This document shows positions 5,903 through 11,796 of a stretch of 11,796 nt of DNA, piece by piece; positions within the stretch are counted from its first letter, which is position 1, and each line of letters begins with the position of its first letter. Where the stretch lies: the NCBI GenBank assembly GCA_937884915.1, contig CALAAN010000401.1:1-11796 (forward strand), written 5' to 3'. The position numbers and the translations under genes are program-made. Origin of the DNA: an uncultured Oscillibacter sp. GTDB lineage: Bacteria > Bacillota > Clostridia > Oscillospirales > Oscillospiraceae. The notes below the pieces were generated by a model. That model searched no databases, was not told where the DNA came from, and saw nothing but the letters and a program-made list of their open reading frames with translations.

Positions 5903-7378
5903 TTACTGCGCGACCTTCTTGGCCTTCTTATAGGCCTTGCCGGCGAGATCCTTCAGCGTGAGGCCAAGGAGCGCGCACAGCCAGTTGACGATCGGCATGA
6001 GCCAGTTGAAGATCGCCCAGGGGCCGTACTGTGCAACGCCGACACCGAGGGTATCAGAGATGTACACGCCGCAGGTGTTCCAGGGGATCAGCGCGGAGGT
6101 GACGGTACCGGCACCCTCGAGCGCACCGGAGAGGACCATCGGGTGCAGGCCCATCTTCTTGTATTCCTCAGCATACATACGGCCGGGGACGACGATGGAG
6201 ATGTACTGCTCGGGCATGGTCGCGTTGGAGAGGATGCAGGTGACCTCGGTCAGACCGACAAGACCCGCAGGACCCTTGGCGAGCTTCTTGATCGCGTTGA
6301 CGATGACCTCGAGCTGGTGGGTGTACTCCATGATACCGCCGAACATCATGGCAATGATCGTCATGGAGACGGAGAACATCATACCCATAATACCGCCGCT
6401 TTCGAGCAGACGGGTCATGGTGTAGTGGGTCTCTTCGCTCAGCGTGGCGGCGAGCATCTCACTGACTTCGTCGGCGAAGTAGTAGCCGTTGATTCCATAA
6501 TCAAAGATGCTGCCGAGCGTGCAGCTGCCATCCTGGAAGATCAGGCCGAGAATCGCACCGGCAATGATGCCAAGGGTGATACCGGGGATAGCGGGGACTT
6601 TCAGTGCAACAGCCACGATAACGATGACCGGCGGCAGGAGCAGGATCGGGTTGATGTTGAACACACCGCCCGCAGCGGCATTGAGCGCATTGGAGAACTC
6701 CGTCACGCGGCTGAGGTCAGCGTCGCCGCCGTGATACTGCATCACGCCGAGGATGCCGAAGAAGATCAGGGTGATGGCATAGGTGATGCCGGTGGGGATC
6801 AGCATGCCCTTGACGTGGGTGATGACATCCGTGCCGGCCATGGCGGGGGCGAGGTTCGTGGTGTCGGACAGTGGGCTCATCTTGTCGCCGAAGTAGGCGC
6901 CGGAGATGATTGCACCGGCCGTCATGCCGGGGCTCATGCCAAGGCCGAAGCCGATGCCCATCAGGGCAACGCCCATCGTACCCATCGTGCCCCAGGACGT
7001 ACCGGTGGCAAGAGAGGTGATGGAGCAGATCAGAACGCACGCGATGAAGAAGATCGCGGGCTTGAGGACCTTGAGGCCATAGTAGATCATGGCGGGCACA
7101 ACGCCTGCGTTGATCCACACGCCGATCAGGATACCGACGATAATGAGGATACAGATGGACTGCAGCGCTTTATAGATACCGTCCATCATGGACTTTTCAA
7201 TTTCATCCCACTTGTAGCCGAGGTGCATCGCCATCAGGGCTGCGGCGATCACGCCGACGAACATGGGGACATGCGGGTCAACGCCGAAGATGATGATACC
7301 GACCGCGAGTACCGCGACCAGGACCGCCAGCGTCAACAGGGCTTCCCACAGTTTGGGCATTCTTTTTTCCTTACTCAT
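5903..7378 (-). CDS. nhaC: NhaC-family Na+/H+ (or amino-acid-linked) antiporter
   Basis: A 491-residue polytopic membrane protein with about a dozen hydrophobic segments. The family hallmark is near the middle: ATGTSWGTMGTMG (124-136) followed by GAYFGDKMSPLSDTTNLAPA (160-179). The second half has an inverted-repeat counterpart around SNATMPEQYISIVVPGRMY and AGTVTSALIPWNTCG. NhaC proteins exchange sodium for protons, and some relatives exchange organic acids, such as malate for lactate (MleN). The coupling with a racemase gene 49 bases downstream suggests that the true substrate could be an amino acid; this is context only. The ATG at 7378 follows GAAAGG (7390-7395) by 11 bases. A sigma-A promoter lies at 7443-7471. 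It is the first gene of the nhaC-racemase-methyltransferase unit. The length is normal and no key motif is missing. Confidence 0.92.
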   Translation of the reverse strand: MSKEKRMPKLWEALLTLAVLVAVLAVGIIIFGVDPHVPMFVGVIAAALMAMHLGYKWDEIEKSMMDGIYKALQSICILIIVGILIGVWINAGVVPAMIYYGLKVLKPAIFFIACVLICSITSLATGTSWGTMGTMGVALMGIGFGLGMSPGMTAGAIISGAYFGDKMSPLSDTTNLAPAMAGTDVITHVKGMLIPTGITYAITLIFFGILGVMQYHGGDADLSRVTEFSNALNAAAGGVFNINPILLLPPVIVIVAVALKVPAIPGITLGIIAGAILGLIFQDGSCTLGSIFDYGINGYYFADEVSEMLAATLSEETHYTMTRLLESGGIMGMMFSVSMTIIAMMFGGIMEYTHQLEVIVNAIKKLAKGPAGLVGLTEVTCILSNATMPEQYISIVVPGRMYAEEYKKMGLHPMVLSGALEGAGTVTSALIPWNTCGVYISDTLGVGVAQYGPWAIFNWLMPIVNWLCALLGLTLKDLAGKAYKKAKKVAQ

Positions 7379-7442
7379 AGTGTTACCAACCTTTCGAAAT
7401 TTTGGGGGTCGCTTCGCTATTTGTATGGATATCTATGCGATA

Positions 7443-7471
7443 ATTTTAGCATAATTCCACAGCAATAGCAA
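7443..7471 (-). promoter_or_regulatory. Sigma-A promoter of the nhaC-racemase unit
   Basis: On the minus strand, TTGCTA (7466-7471) and TAAAAT (7443-7448) are spaced by 17 bases, with an extended TGC just before the -10. The predicted start near 7436 gives a leader of about 57 bases before the nhaC ATG. Confidence 0.75.
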
Positions 7472-7562
7472 GTTGTTTTTGAATGGTGAACGCAGTTTTA
7501 CGGTAATGCTCTTTTCTTTCTTCGATTCTCGTGGTATCTACCGATGCAGGTCTTGGATCGCA

Positions 7563-7573
7563 CTCCTCCTTTT
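7563..7573 (-). other. Orphan Shine-Dalgarno-like sequence
   Basis: The minus strand reads AAAAGGAGGAG, as strong as the ribosome binding sites of the arg genes, but no ATG follows at normal distance. The nearest reading is a GTG at 7563 that would give 21 residues, MRSKTCIGRYHENRRKKRAL plus P, with very short spacing. It may be a leader peptide, a remnant of a lost gene, or chance. The surrounding stretch 7472-7630 contains no other feature that I can support. Confidence 0.25.
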
Positions 7574-7630
7574 GGATTTTACACTGGCACAACACAAGGG
7601 GTGAAATGCTGTTCGTAAAATGCAGAAAAT

Positions 7631-7680
7631 ACCTCTCTCCCCGGTCCGCCGATCCCCCATCGGCAGGCCGGGGATGAGGT
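7631..7680 (-). terminator. Probable terminator of the arg operon
   Basis: A long hairpin pairs 7631-7653 with 7659-7680 around a five-base loop: ACCTC/GAGGT, CCCCGG/CCGGGG, CC/GG and GCCGAT/ATCGGC, about 19 pairs with small bulges. On the minus strand it is followed by ATTTTCTG, a weak U-tract. It lies about 85 bases after the argD stop and ahead of the nhaC promoter, so ending the arg transcript is the simplest role. The weak U-tract keeps confidence moderate. Confidence 0.6.
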
Positions 7681-7691
7681 CATGTATACTT

Positions 7692-7749
7692 CCGGCATGG
7701 CACGGGAAGGGAACCCGTGCCGCCGGCCTCGCAGGCAAGAAACGCGAGG
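7692..7749 (-). other. Two adjacent hairpins in the argD 3' region
   Basis: Hairpin B pairs CCGGC (7692-7696) with GCCGG (7722-7726) and GGCACGGG (7699-7706) with CCCGTGCC (7714-7721), leaving a seven-base loop and a two-base bulge. Hairpin A directly abuts it: CCTCGC (7727-7732) with GCGAGG (7744-7749), 11-base loop. Neither has a T-run in either direction. Together with the terminator-like hairpin at 7631-7680 they form a 119-base structured block. I do not recognise it as a known riboswitch or T-box. It may protect the 3' end of the arg mRNA, or be a small RNA or a dispersed repeat. Confidence 0.5.
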
Positions 7750-7765
7750 TTAGTATCCTAAGGAA

Positions 7766-8989
7766 TTACCAGCCGAGCTTGGTCATGGCCTCGTCGACAG
7801 CCTTGATGACAATGTCGATCTCCTCTTCATTGACGATCAGCGGCGGGACAAAGCGCAGGACGTTGCCGTTGGTGTTGTTGATGAGAACCTTGCTGTCCTG
7901 GAAGCACAGGTCGACGACGGGCTGGCCGGAGGGCTTGTTGAGCTGGATGCCGTCGATCAGGCCGAGGCCGCGGATCTCGTTGACCGCCTCGGGGTGGTTC
8001 TTTTCGATGATCTCGTGGGCCTGCTTGCGGAAATACTCGCCCATCTTGCGGGAGTTCTCGATGACGCCTTCGTTGATCATCACGTCGAGCGTGGTGGCAG
8101 CGAGCGCGCAGGCGAGAGGACCGCCGGCGAAAGTGGAGCCGTGGGTGCCGGGCGTCAGGGTGAAGGCAGCCTCGCCGCGGGCGCAGACAGCGCCGATGGG
8201 CACGCCGGAGCCGAGCGCCTTGGCCATGGAGCAGGTATCGGGCTCAACGCCGTAGTTCTGGTGCGCGAAGAGCTTGCCGGTACGGCCGGAGCCGACCTGA
8301 ACTTCGTCGAACATCAGGAGAATGCCCTTTTCGTCGCACAGGTCGCGCAGGCCCTGCAGGAACTCCTGGGAAGCGGGACGCACACCGCCCTCGCCCTGAA
8401 CAGGCTCGGTCAGGATGGCGCAGACGTACTCGTCCATGACGTCCTTGACGGACTGGAGGTTGTTGAACTCAGCATAGCGGAAGCCGGAGGGCAGGGGCTC
8501 GAAGTAGCGGTGCACCGCATACTGGCCGGTGGCCGTGCAGGTCGCGAGAGTGCGGCCGTGGAAGGAGTTCTTCATCGTGATGACGACGAAGCGCTCAGGA
8601 TGGCCGTGATCCTTGGCATACTTGCGGGCGAGCTTGATCTGGCCTTCGTTGGCCTCGGCGCCGGAGTTGGCGAACAGGACTCTGTCGAAGCAGCTGTTCT
8701 CGACGATGAGCTTCGCGGTCTGGACGGCGGGCTCATTGTAGAAGTAGTTGGAGCAGTGCAGGATCGTGTGGGCGCGCTCTTCGAGGCACTTCACGATCGC
8801 GGGATGGCAGTGACCGAGACCGTTGACGGCGATACCGCCGATGAAGTCGAGGTACTTGTTGCCGTCCTTATCGAAGACGTAGGCGCCTTCGCCGCGCTCG
8901 ATGGAAAGGGGCATACGGACGTGGTTGCCATAGAGGTACTTGTCGCCGTTCTCGATGACTTCGGCGTTGGTCTTGAACTTTTCGATCAT
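7766..8989 (-). CDS. argD: Acetylornithine aminotransferase
   Basis: A 407-residue class III PLP aminotransferase, full length. It converts N-acetylglutamate semialdehyde plus glutamate to N-acetylornithine plus 2-oxoglutarate in cytosolic arginine synthesis. Visible motifs are GKYLDF-like NKYLDFIGGIAVNGLGHCHP (44-63), NSGAEANE (108-115, PLP phosphate site), SFHGRTLA (142-149), EPVQGEGG (195-202), FDEVQVGSGRTG (227-238) and MAKALGSGVPIGA with the PLP lysine K257. Isolated members could be confused with succinylornithine or gamma-aminobutyrate aminotransferases, but the place behind argB and argJ settles it. The ATG at 8989 is eight bases from AGGAGG (8998-9003). It is the last gene of the arg operon, 37 bases after argB. 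Confidence 0.96.
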   Translation of the reverse strand: MIEKFKTNAEVIENGDKYLYGNHVRMPLSIERGEGAYVFDKDGNKYLDFIGGIAVNGLGHCHPAIVKCLEERAHTILHCSNYFYNEPAVQTAKLIVENSCFDRVLFANSGAEANEGQIKLARKYAKDHGHPERFVVITMKNSFHGRTLATCTATGQYAVHRYFEPLPSGFRYAEFNNLQSVKDVMDEYVCAILTEPVQGEGGVRPASQEFLQGLRDLCDEKGILLMFDEVQVGSGRTGKLFAHQNYGVEPDTCSMAKALGSGVPIGAVCARGEAAFTLTPGTHGSTFAGGPLACALAATTLDVMINEGVIENSRKMGEYFRKQAHEIIEKNHPEAVNEIRGLGLIDGIQLNKPSGQPVVDLCFQDSKVLINNTNGNVLRFVPPLIVNEEEIDIVIKAVDEAMTKLGW

Positions 8990-9026
8990 TGTTATGTCCT
9001 CCTATAATAAAAGTTGGGTGTATGTT

Positions 9027-9902
9027 TTACCATTTGATGCCGACGCTTGGCTGTGCGGTGCCGATCGTCGTGCCGGTGCCCTCATTCGTGAAGGCCTCGT
9101 AAAGCACGGAGTGCGGCTTGCGGCCATCGATGATGTTGACGCTCGTCACGCCCTCCTCGATGGCCTGCACGCAGCAGTCGACCTTCGGGATCATACCGCC
9201 GGCGATCGTGCCCTTGTCCTTGAGCGCCTTGACATCCTTGATGTTCAGATAGCTGATGACATCGCGGATCTTGATGTCGTTGCACAGGCCCTCGATATCG
9301 GTGAGGATCACGAGCTTTTCAGCGCCCAGCGCGGAAGCGAGCTTACCCGCAGCGGGGTCGCCGTTGATGTTGAAGGTGTGGCCCTGACCGTCGGTGCCGA
9401 CGGGGGCGATGACGGGGATGTAGCCCGCGTCGAGCATAGCGAAGATGGGCTTGGGATCGACATAGTCGATGTCGCCCACGTAGCCGTGGACCTCGTCGCG
9501 CTGGTGGCAGTGATAGATGTCACCGCTGACGCCGGAGAGACCGACCGCCTTGCCGCCGAGCTTGTTGATGAAGCCAACGAGCTCGGTGTTCACCTGGCCG
9601 ACGAGCACCATCTCGACAACACGCATGATGTCGGCGGAGGTGTAGCGCAGGCCTTCGATGAACTCGACGGGGATGTCGAGCTTTTCGAGCATCTTGTTGA
9701 TGCCGGGTCCGCCGCCGTGGCTGAGCACGGGCTTCATGCCGAGGAGCTTAAGCAGCACCACGTCGTGCATGACGGCGTCCTTGAGCTCTTCATTGATCAT
9801 GGCGTTGCCGCCGTACTTGATGACGATGATCTTACCCTGATACTTCTGAAGGTAAGGCATTGCCTCCATCAGAGTTTCGACCTTGTTTGCGATATCGCTC
9901 AT
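9027..9902 (-). CDS. argB: Acetylglutamate kinase, arginine-sensitive type
   Basis: A 291-residue amino acid kinase that phosphorylates N-acetylglutamate, the usual control point of the pathway. Motifs seen: KYGGNAM with K29, HGGGPGIN (62-69), GLRYT with R86, NINGDPAAGKLA (178-189, with D182), and GGMIPK with K240. The N-terminal helix before the kinase core (about residues 2-22, ending in AMPYLQKYQGK) and the C-terminal H264-x4-E269-x-F-T-x2-G-x-G-T pattern are those of hexameric, arginine-inhibited enzymes; the short insensitive E. coli type lacks the helix. Feedback inhibition is therefore predicted, not shown. AAGGAGG (9910-9916) is seven bases from the ATG at 9902. The gene follows argJ by 20 bases, with the ribosome binding site inside that gap. 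Confidence 0.96.
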   Translation of the reverse strand: MSDIANKVETLMEAMPYLQKYQGKIIVIKYGGNAMINEELKDAVMHDVVLLKLLGMKPVLSHGGGPGINKMLEKLDIPVEFIEGLRYTSADIMRVVEMVLVGQVNTELVGFINKLGGKAVGLSGVSGDIYHCHQRDEVHGYVGDIDYVDPKPIFAMLDAGYIPVIAPVGTDGQGHTFNINGDPAAGKLASALGAEKLVILTDIEGLCNDIKIRDVISYLNIKDVKALKDKGTIAGGMIPKVDCCVQAIEEGVTSVNIIDGRKPHSVLYEAFTNEGTGTTIGTAQPSVGIKW

Positions 9903-9922
9903 GGTGGAGCCTCCTTCAAAAA

Positions 9923-11149
9923 TTAGGTGCGGTAGTCGCCGTTGATCTTGACGTAATCGTAGGTGAGGTCGCAGCCCCAGGCCTTGGCCTCGCCGTCGCC
10001 CTGATAAAAGCGGACGATAACGGTGATGTCATGCTCGGTGAGGACCTTCTTGGCGAGCTCTTCGCTGAAGTCTGCGCCGAAGCCGTCCTTCATGACCTGC
10101 ACTTCGCCGGCAGCGCTCTTGATGATGCAGTCGGCACGGGTCGGGTCAACGTCAGCGCCCGAGTAACCGGCAGCGGCCATGATGCGGCCCCAGTTGGCGT
10201 CGCGGCCGAAGACGGCAGCCTTGAAGAGCATAGAGCCCGCGATGGACTTGGCGACCAGGCGCGCGTCGTGCTCGGTGGGCAGGCCGTAGGCCTCGACCTC
10301 GATGAGGTGGGTCGCGCCCTCGCCGTCGGAGGCGACGCGGCGGGCCATATCGGTGCAGATGGTGAGCACGAGGTCGGCCATCGCCTTCTTGTCTTCCTCG
10401 GTCTTGATCTCAACGCCGGAGGCGCCGTTCGCCAGCAGGAAGATCGAGTCGTTCGTGGAGGTGTCGCCGTCGACGGTGCACATGTTGAAGCTCTTGTCGA
10501 CCGCCGCGGAGAGCATCTTCTGCAGGTCCGCAGGGTCAGCCTTGGCGTCGGTCGTCACGTAGACGAGCATCGTCGCCATGTTGGGGTGGATCATGCCCGA
10601 GCCCTTGGCCATCGCGCCGATCTTCACCGTGCCGGTGGAGAGCTGCAGCTCATAGGCGCACTCCTTGCGGACAGTATCGGTGGTCATGATGGCGTAGGCC
10701 GCCTCGGAACCGTTCTCCTTGGCGAGCTTGGCGGGAATGATCTCGCGGATGCCCTGGAGCACCTTATCGACCGGCAGTCTCTGGCCGATGACGCCGGTGG
10801 AGCAGACGAACACTTCGTCCTCGCCGAGGCCGAGCAGCTTTTCCGCCTCGCGCTCAACGGTGCGGGCGTCTTCAATGCCCTGTTTGCCGGTGGCGGCGTT
10901 AGCGTTGCCGGAGTTGATGACGACGGCGCGGGCCTTGCCCTTTTTCAGGATCTCACGGTCGAGGATGACCGGAGCCGCGCAGAACTTGTTCGTAGTGAAG
11001 CAGGCCGCGCAGGAGCAGGGCAGGTCGGAGTAAAGAACGGCGACGTCGGGCTTCTTGTTCTCGCGCTTTTTGATGGCGGTGTAAACCGCACCGGCGGTGA
11101 AGCCCTGCGGCGTGGTGACGCCGCCCTCGATCTTTTTCAGATTGGACAT
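9923..11149 (-). CDS. argJ: Glutamate N-acetyltransferase / ornithine acetyltransferase ArgJ
   Basis: A 408-residue enzyme that moves the acetyl group from N-acetylornithine to glutamate, releasing ornithine and recycling the acetyl donor. It is made as a precursor that cleaves itself: the KGSGMIHPNMATML motif (182-195) places the cut between A192 and T193, and T193 becomes the nucleophile of the beta chain. CSTGVIG (116-122, oxyanion-hole region), INSGNANAATG (79-89), DGDTSTNDS and GRDANWGRIMAAAGYSG are also typical. Whether it also uses acetyl-CoA (the bifunctional type) cannot be read from the sequence. The ATG at 11149 follows GAGGAGA (11159-11165) by nine bases. The presence of argJ rather than argE implies the cyclic version of the pathway. 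The 77-base gap from argC shows no clear promoter or terminator. Confidence 0.96.
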   Translation of the reverse strand: MSNLKKIEGGVTTPQGFTAGAVYTAIKKRENKKPDVAVLYSDLPCSCAACFTTNKFCAAPVILDREILKKGKARAVVINSGNANAATGKQGIEDARTVEREAEKLLGLGEDEVFVCSTGVIGQRLPVDKVLQGIREIIPAKLAKENGSEAAYAIMTTDTVRKECAYELQLSTGTVKIGAMAKGSGMIHPNMATMLVYVTTDAKADPADLQKMLSAAVDKSFNMCTVDGDTSTNDSIFLLANGASGVEIKTEEDKKAMADLVLTICTDMARRVASDGEGATHLIEVEAYGLPTEHDARLVAKSIAGSMLFKAAVFGRDANWGRIMAAAGYSGADVDPTRADCIIKSAAGEVQVMKDGFGADFSEELAKKVLTEHDITVIVRFYQGDGEAKAWGCDLTYDYVKINGDYRT

Positions 11150-11226
11150 GTGGGGGGATCTCCTCTCTTAACGTTAGTTTAACAGCATTCTTGCCTAAAT
11201 CGGGTCGAAACTCGTCGAACCGGAAA

Positions 11227-11796
11227 TTACGGATACATCGGGGGCATCATGAGGCCGGTGGTCTCGGGCAGGCCCATGATGAGGTTCATGTTCTGGATGG
11301 CCTGGCCGGCTGCGCCCTTGCCGATGTTGTCGATCACGGAGGAGACGATCAGGCGGTGGGTACGCGCGTCGAAGGTCGGGGTCATCTCGCAGAAGTTCGT
11401 GCCGTAGACCCACTTGGTCTGGACGGGCAGATTGGCCGGGAAGACCTTGACGAAGGGCTCATCCTTGTAGAAGTCCTTGTAGAGCTCGTAGACTTCCTCG
11501 TTGGTGAAGTCTCTGTCGCAGGTAGCGTAGATGGTGACTTCGATGCCGCGGACCTGGGGCAGGAGGTGCGGCTGGAAGTTGATGTACTGCCAGGTCTCGG
11601 GCTTCATCAGGTCCTTACCGGTAATGTAGGCGATGTTCTGCTCGATCTCGGGCGTGTGGCGGTGGCCGCCGCCGAGGGCGTAAGCGCAGAAGTTGTTCTC
11701 CGCCTCGGTGAGGAGCTTGTTGAGGGCGGGACGGCGGCCTGCGCCGGTGTAGCCGCTCTTGGCGTCGATGACGATGGTGTTGTCAACGATGTGACC
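11227..11796 (-). CDS. argC: N-acetyl-gamma-glutamyl-phosphate reductase, C-terminal part
   Basis: The last 189 residues of ArgC; the frame is open to the window edge, so the N-terminal NADP-binding domain and the catalytic cysteine are outside. The fragment begins in the dimerization and catalytic domain: DAKSGYTGAGRRP, then GGGHRHTPEIEQ with the catalytic-region histidines (45-53 of the fragment), FQPHLLPQVRGIEVTIYA, and near the end DNIGKGAAGQAIQNMNLIMG followed by LPETTGL, all diagnostic of the family. The enzyme reduces N-acetylglutamyl phosphate to the semialdehyde using NADPH. It stands first among the four arg genes seen here, the classic argC-J-B-D order; the operon promoter and any ArgR-type operator should lie beyond the window. 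Confidence 0.95.
   Translation of the reverse strand, partial: GHIVDNTIVIDAKSGYTGAGRRPALNKLLTEAENNFCAYALGGGHRHTPEIEQNIAYITGKDLMKPETWQYINFQPHLLPQVRGIEVTIYATCDRDFTNEEVYELYKDFYKDEPFVKVFPANLPVQTKWVYGTNFCEMTPTFDARTHRLIVSSVIDNIGKGAAGQAIQNMNLIMGLPETTGLMMPPMYP

Noticed and set aside
5852..7468. 538-codon plus-strand open frame opposite nhaC
   Set aside because: The product is full of D, H, G and E in runs with no hydrophobic core. It is the antisense shadow of a clear NhaC antiporter gene, which has all family motifs, a promoter and a ribosome binding site.
7538..7738. 66-codon minus-strand frame in the argD-nhaC gap
   Set aside because: It begins at a TTG inside a hairpin, has no ribosome binding site and consists mostly of translated hairpin arms.
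7631..7749. Riboswitch or T-box controlling nhaC
   Set aside because: No T-box consensus and no lysine, guanidine or tetrahydrofolate riboswitch core is present, and the nhaC promoter lies downstream of the block, so the structures would not be in the main nhaC leader.
9860..11182. 440-codon plus-strand open frame opposite argJ
   Set aside because: Composition is typical of a GC-rich antisense frame (A, V, G, D, H, R rich). The opposite strand encodes ArgJ with its cleavage motif.

Overview
This is a chromosomal stretch from a GC-rich member of the Bacillota, most likely a gut-type Clostridia (Oscillospirales-like; inferred, not proven). The pointers are strong AGGAGG-type ribosome binding sites throughout, canonical sigma-A promoters, an FMN riboswitch driving an ECF-type riboflavin transporter, an argCJBD operon, an alanine/ornithine-racemase family enzyme beside an NhaC antiporter, and a YnbB-type lyase. 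I see no mobile element, CRISPR array, tRNA or rRNA.

Layout. (1) 1-213, + strand: 3' end of a YnbB/methionine gamma-lyase-family PLP enzyme, then (367-1275, +) an EamA/DMT permease. (2) A bidirectional terminator at 1287-1327 separates these from a convergent two-gene minus-strand unit: a SLOG/DUF1273 protein (1982-2485) and a GyrI-like protein (1335-1967), read from their own promoter at 2511-2539. (3) Back to back with that promoter lies a plus-strand promoter (2552-2579), an FMN riboswitch (about 2601-2721), ribU (2823-3452) and a PAP2-family phosphatase (3488-4027). (4) A second bidirectional terminator (4030-4067) ends both that unit and a minus-strand unit made of an NhaC antiporter (5903-7378), an alanine/ornithine racemase-family enzyme (4744-5853) and a class I methyltransferase broken by a frameshift (4083-4711). 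(5) A structured intergenic region (7379-7765) holds the nhaC promoter and three consecutive hairpins. (6) From 7766 to the window edge runs the arginine operon in the order argC (partial), argJ, argB, argD, transcribed on the minus strand.

How it fits together. ArgC, ArgJ, ArgB and ArgD cover four steps of the acetylated pathway: ArgB phosphorylates N-acetylglutamate, ArgC reduces it, ArgD transaminates it, and ArgJ transfers the acetyl group back to glutamate and releases ornithine. The next unit carries a racemase of the family that includes ornithine racemase and an NhaC-type antiporter, so ornithine production and amino acid racemization or transport sit side by side. RibU and the PAP2 phosphatase are probably co-regulated by FMN; an outward-facing phosphatase could supply RibU with dephosphorylated flavin, but that is a hypothesis.

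I did not find a clearly new biological system. The points most worth checking are the frameshifted methyltransferase, the ribU-PAP2 pairing with an unusual riboswitch expression platform, the SLOG-GyrI operon, and the three-hairpin block at 7631-7749.
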